Shown here piece after piece: positions 62,663 through 64,000 of a stretch of DNA of 64,000 nt. The notes beneath the pieces were generated by a model. It was not told the DNA's origin. It saw only the letters and a list, made by a program, of their open reading frames with translations, and did no database searches. This DNA is from Lewinellaceae bacterium (lineage in GTDB: Bacteria > Bacteroidota > Bacteroidia > Chitinophagales > Saprospiraceae), in assembly GCA_020636105.1 (NCBI GenBank), contig JACJYL010000001.1, positions 1 through 64,000 of the forward strand. The letters are read 5' to 3'. Made by a program: the position numbers and the translations under genes. How positions within the stretch are numbered: the first letter of the stretch is position 1; every line of letters begins with the position of its first letter.

Positions 62663-62923
62663 TTACCAACTCAGGGAATCCCTTTCGGCCTCACCTTTTA
62701 GTTTACCCATTTTCTGCCTCATTAAGGAGGCGTATCTGGATGGAACTGTCCTCAGGGCCCAGGCGATGTTCCTGATCATTTTAACACGGAGGGTTAATGG
62801 AACCGTTTTCCACAAAGAGTAAACGGTGGTAGCCAGATCAAGTTTTTCGGCAATGGCTGAGGCATTGAGGGATTCATAAGTGTTCAAGGCTTTTTTCGAA
62901 ACCGGAATAATGCTTTGGAACAT
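62663..62923 (-). pseudogene. Remnant of an aldehyde dehydrogenase (N-terminal 86 residues)
   Basis: The frame encodes only 86 aa but matches the start of NAD(P)-dependent succinate-semialdehyde-type aldehyde dehydrogenases, usually about 455 aa: LNTYESLNASAIAEKLDLA, VPLTLRVKMIRNIAWALR and ASLMRQKMGKLKGEAERD correspond to the family's first helices (consensus ends MGKP). It stops at TAA (62663) and no other ALDH segment is seen in the 70 bp to the trmH start. The NAD-binding and catalytic domains are absent. It is therefore a decayed gene, or a 3' deletion that joined the TrmH gene. Confidence 0.8.
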
Positions 62924-63177
62924 AACAAATTGATTCGCAGGTTATGGATTCAAAGAACAAAGTTAACCAAAAATAATGGTTAATAATTTTAGGCTAAAAT
63001 TTTTAAATCTGAAAAATTTATAGTAACTTTAAGAGTATTGAAAAAGGTTCTACGGTAATAAATTTCGCTTATTTACACCCAGTATGTTAATTGTTCTGTT
63101 GCCGTATTGTAAAAACGAACCAAAAGACATTCTATTGACCCTGACATAATTTTTTACTGATTTTAAAAAGTAAAATT

Positions 63178-64000
63178 ATGTTAGAAATACGAGGCCATGC
63201 GCGCGGCGGCCAGGGAATGGTAACCGCTTTTGAAGTACTTGCCAAAATATTCAGCCAACTCGGTGATTATGAGGTACAGTCTTTTCCTGCTTTCGGTGTG
63301 GAAAGGACGGGGGCTCCAATTCAGGCATTCCTAAGGATAGCCAGGAAGGCGATTCTCAACCGGAGCAATGTTTATCATCCCGATTTTATCATTGTCTTTG
63401 ATGAATCCCTTCTCGATCAGGTGCCTGTTTTTGACGGGCTAAAAAATGGGGGATCCCTTTTGCTGAATACCTCCAAACCTATCAAGGCATTTGTGGGGCA
63501 GTGTGATAACGTTTATGCCGTACCAGCTACCCAGATTTCGCTGGATCTGGGCCTTGGTAGTAAATCCCTGCCCATCGTCAATGCGGCCATGATTGGTGCA
63601 ATCATGCGTATCCTTGACGCTGATATCACCATAGCGAAACAAGTGGTTGCCGCAAATGTGCCGGTTAAACCCGAAGCCAACATAAAATCCTCACAAATAG
63701 CTTACGACAGTGTTTTGGGGCTTGAAAACAGCAACAACCTTTTATTGGAAGCCCTCAATACGAATGAGGAAGCCGGTTATGAACAGCCTGTATTTTCTAA
63801 GGACAACAATGGGGGCAACGATCCGAAATACAAGGTGCCTGTTTGGGAAGACCCTATGTCAAAGAACAAAACGGGAAACTGGCGCTTGCTGACTCCTTCT
63901 TACACTACAAAAACGCCTCCCTGTACTGATAACTGCCCGGCCGGCACTTCGGTTCGTGAATTTGTAAAACTGGCCGGAGCCCATAAATTTGATGAAGCGT
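63178..64000 (+). CDS. 2-oxoacid:acceptor oxidoreductase gamma subunit fused to a GltD-like domain (partial)
   Basis: The frame has no stop up to the right edge, so at least 274 codons belong to it. Residues 1-180 are the gamma domain of pyruvate/2-oxoacid:ferredoxin oxidoreductases (EIRGHARGGQGMVTAFEVLA at the start, SFPAFGVERTGAP near 38, LDLGLGSKSLPIVNAAMIGA near 124). A linker (about 180-245) leads to PPCTDNCPAGTSVREFVKLA near 250, the Cys-rich opening of GltD/dihydropyrimidine dehydrogenase-type FAD and iron-sulfur NAD(P)-binding subunits. Such a fusion would couple oxoacid oxidation to NAD(P)H. Start ATG 63178. The downstream domains are outside this window. Confidence 0.88.
   Translation, partial: MLEIRGHARGGQGMVTAFEVLAKIFSQLGDYEVQSFPAFGVERTGAPIQAFLRIARKAILNRSNVYHPDFIIVFDESLLDQVPVFDGLKNGGSLLLNTSKPIKAFVGQCDNVYAVPATQISLDLGLGSKSLPIVNAAMIGAIMRILDADITIAKQVVAANVPVKPEANIKSSQIAYDSVLGLENSNNLLLEALNTNEEAGYEQPVFSKDNNGGNDPKYKVPVWEDPMSKNKTGNWRLLTPSYTTKTPPCTDNCPAGTSVREFVKLAGAHKFDEA

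Overview
The window looks like a chromosomal segment of a Bacteroidota bacterium, most likely of the Saprospiria/Saprospiraceae type. The evidence is a SusC/SusD pair, three secreted proteins with type IX secretion (T9SS) C-terminal sorting domains, SprB-type adhesin repeats, DUF6089, DUF4296, DUF3467 and HYC_CC_PP family proteins, and promoters of the Bacteroidota form (TTTG, then TAnnTTTG). Most starts had to be chosen by eye; where the longest frame opened on TTG I moved to an internal ATG if one gave a signal peptide or removed an overlap.

Region 1 (1-12.6 kb) is a complete class 1 CRISPR-Cas locus on the minus strand. The array (at least 19 identical 30-bp repeats, running off the left edge) ends at 1258 and is followed by a leader with a near-perfect promoter pointing into the array. 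Reading leftward, the genes are a WYL regulator, cas6, cas5, cas3, cas8, cas7, an unknown helical-repeat gene, then cas4, cas1 and cas2. A Uma2-family nuclease gene on the plus strand sits between the unknown gene and cas4. The repeat gives a 5' handle ATTGAAAC, and the gene set fits subtype I-B, probably the variant once called I-PGING. The helical-repeat and Uma2 genes are not standard cas genes and are the best candidates here for something undescribed.

Region 2 (12.9-26.7 kb) holds a VTT-family membrane protein, an amidase lipoprotein, a T9SS cargo with a choice-of-anchor-L domain, and a plus-strand cassette of ECF sigma factor, membrane protein (possible anti-sigma or sensor) and a giant adhesin of about 1996 aa with about 15 SprB-like repeats. 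A perfect 20-bp hairpin separates it from a convergent DUF6089 barrel gene.

Region 3 (27-34.2 kb) is mostly housekeeping: an ABC exporter, topA with DUF3467, an FKBP lipoprotein, gpsA and tRNA-Arg(CCG). Region 4 (34.2-42.5 kb) is a minus-strand heavy-metal efflux operon (HYC_CC_PP protein, CusA, four-helix-bundle protein, TolC, CusB) interrupted by an 18-copy 10-bp tandem repeat. Region 5 (42.7-44.6 kb) has an SDR enzyme, a SixA-type phosphatase and a DUF4296 lipoprotein. Region 6 (44.8-51.1 kb) is a SusC/SusD uptake operon with two extra exported proteins and a strong terminator.

Region 7 (51.2-64 kb) has an arylsulfotransferase-like T9SS cargo, mutS, an EEP-family hydrolase, a small beta-barrel, DUF423, a large lipoprotein of unknown function, a bile acid:sodium symporter homologue, a TrmH methyltransferase, an 86-residue aldehyde dehydrogenase remnant and, cut by the right edge, a 2-oxoacid oxidoreductase gamma subunit fused to the start of a GltD-like domain. 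No insertion sequence, rRNA or prophage was seen.
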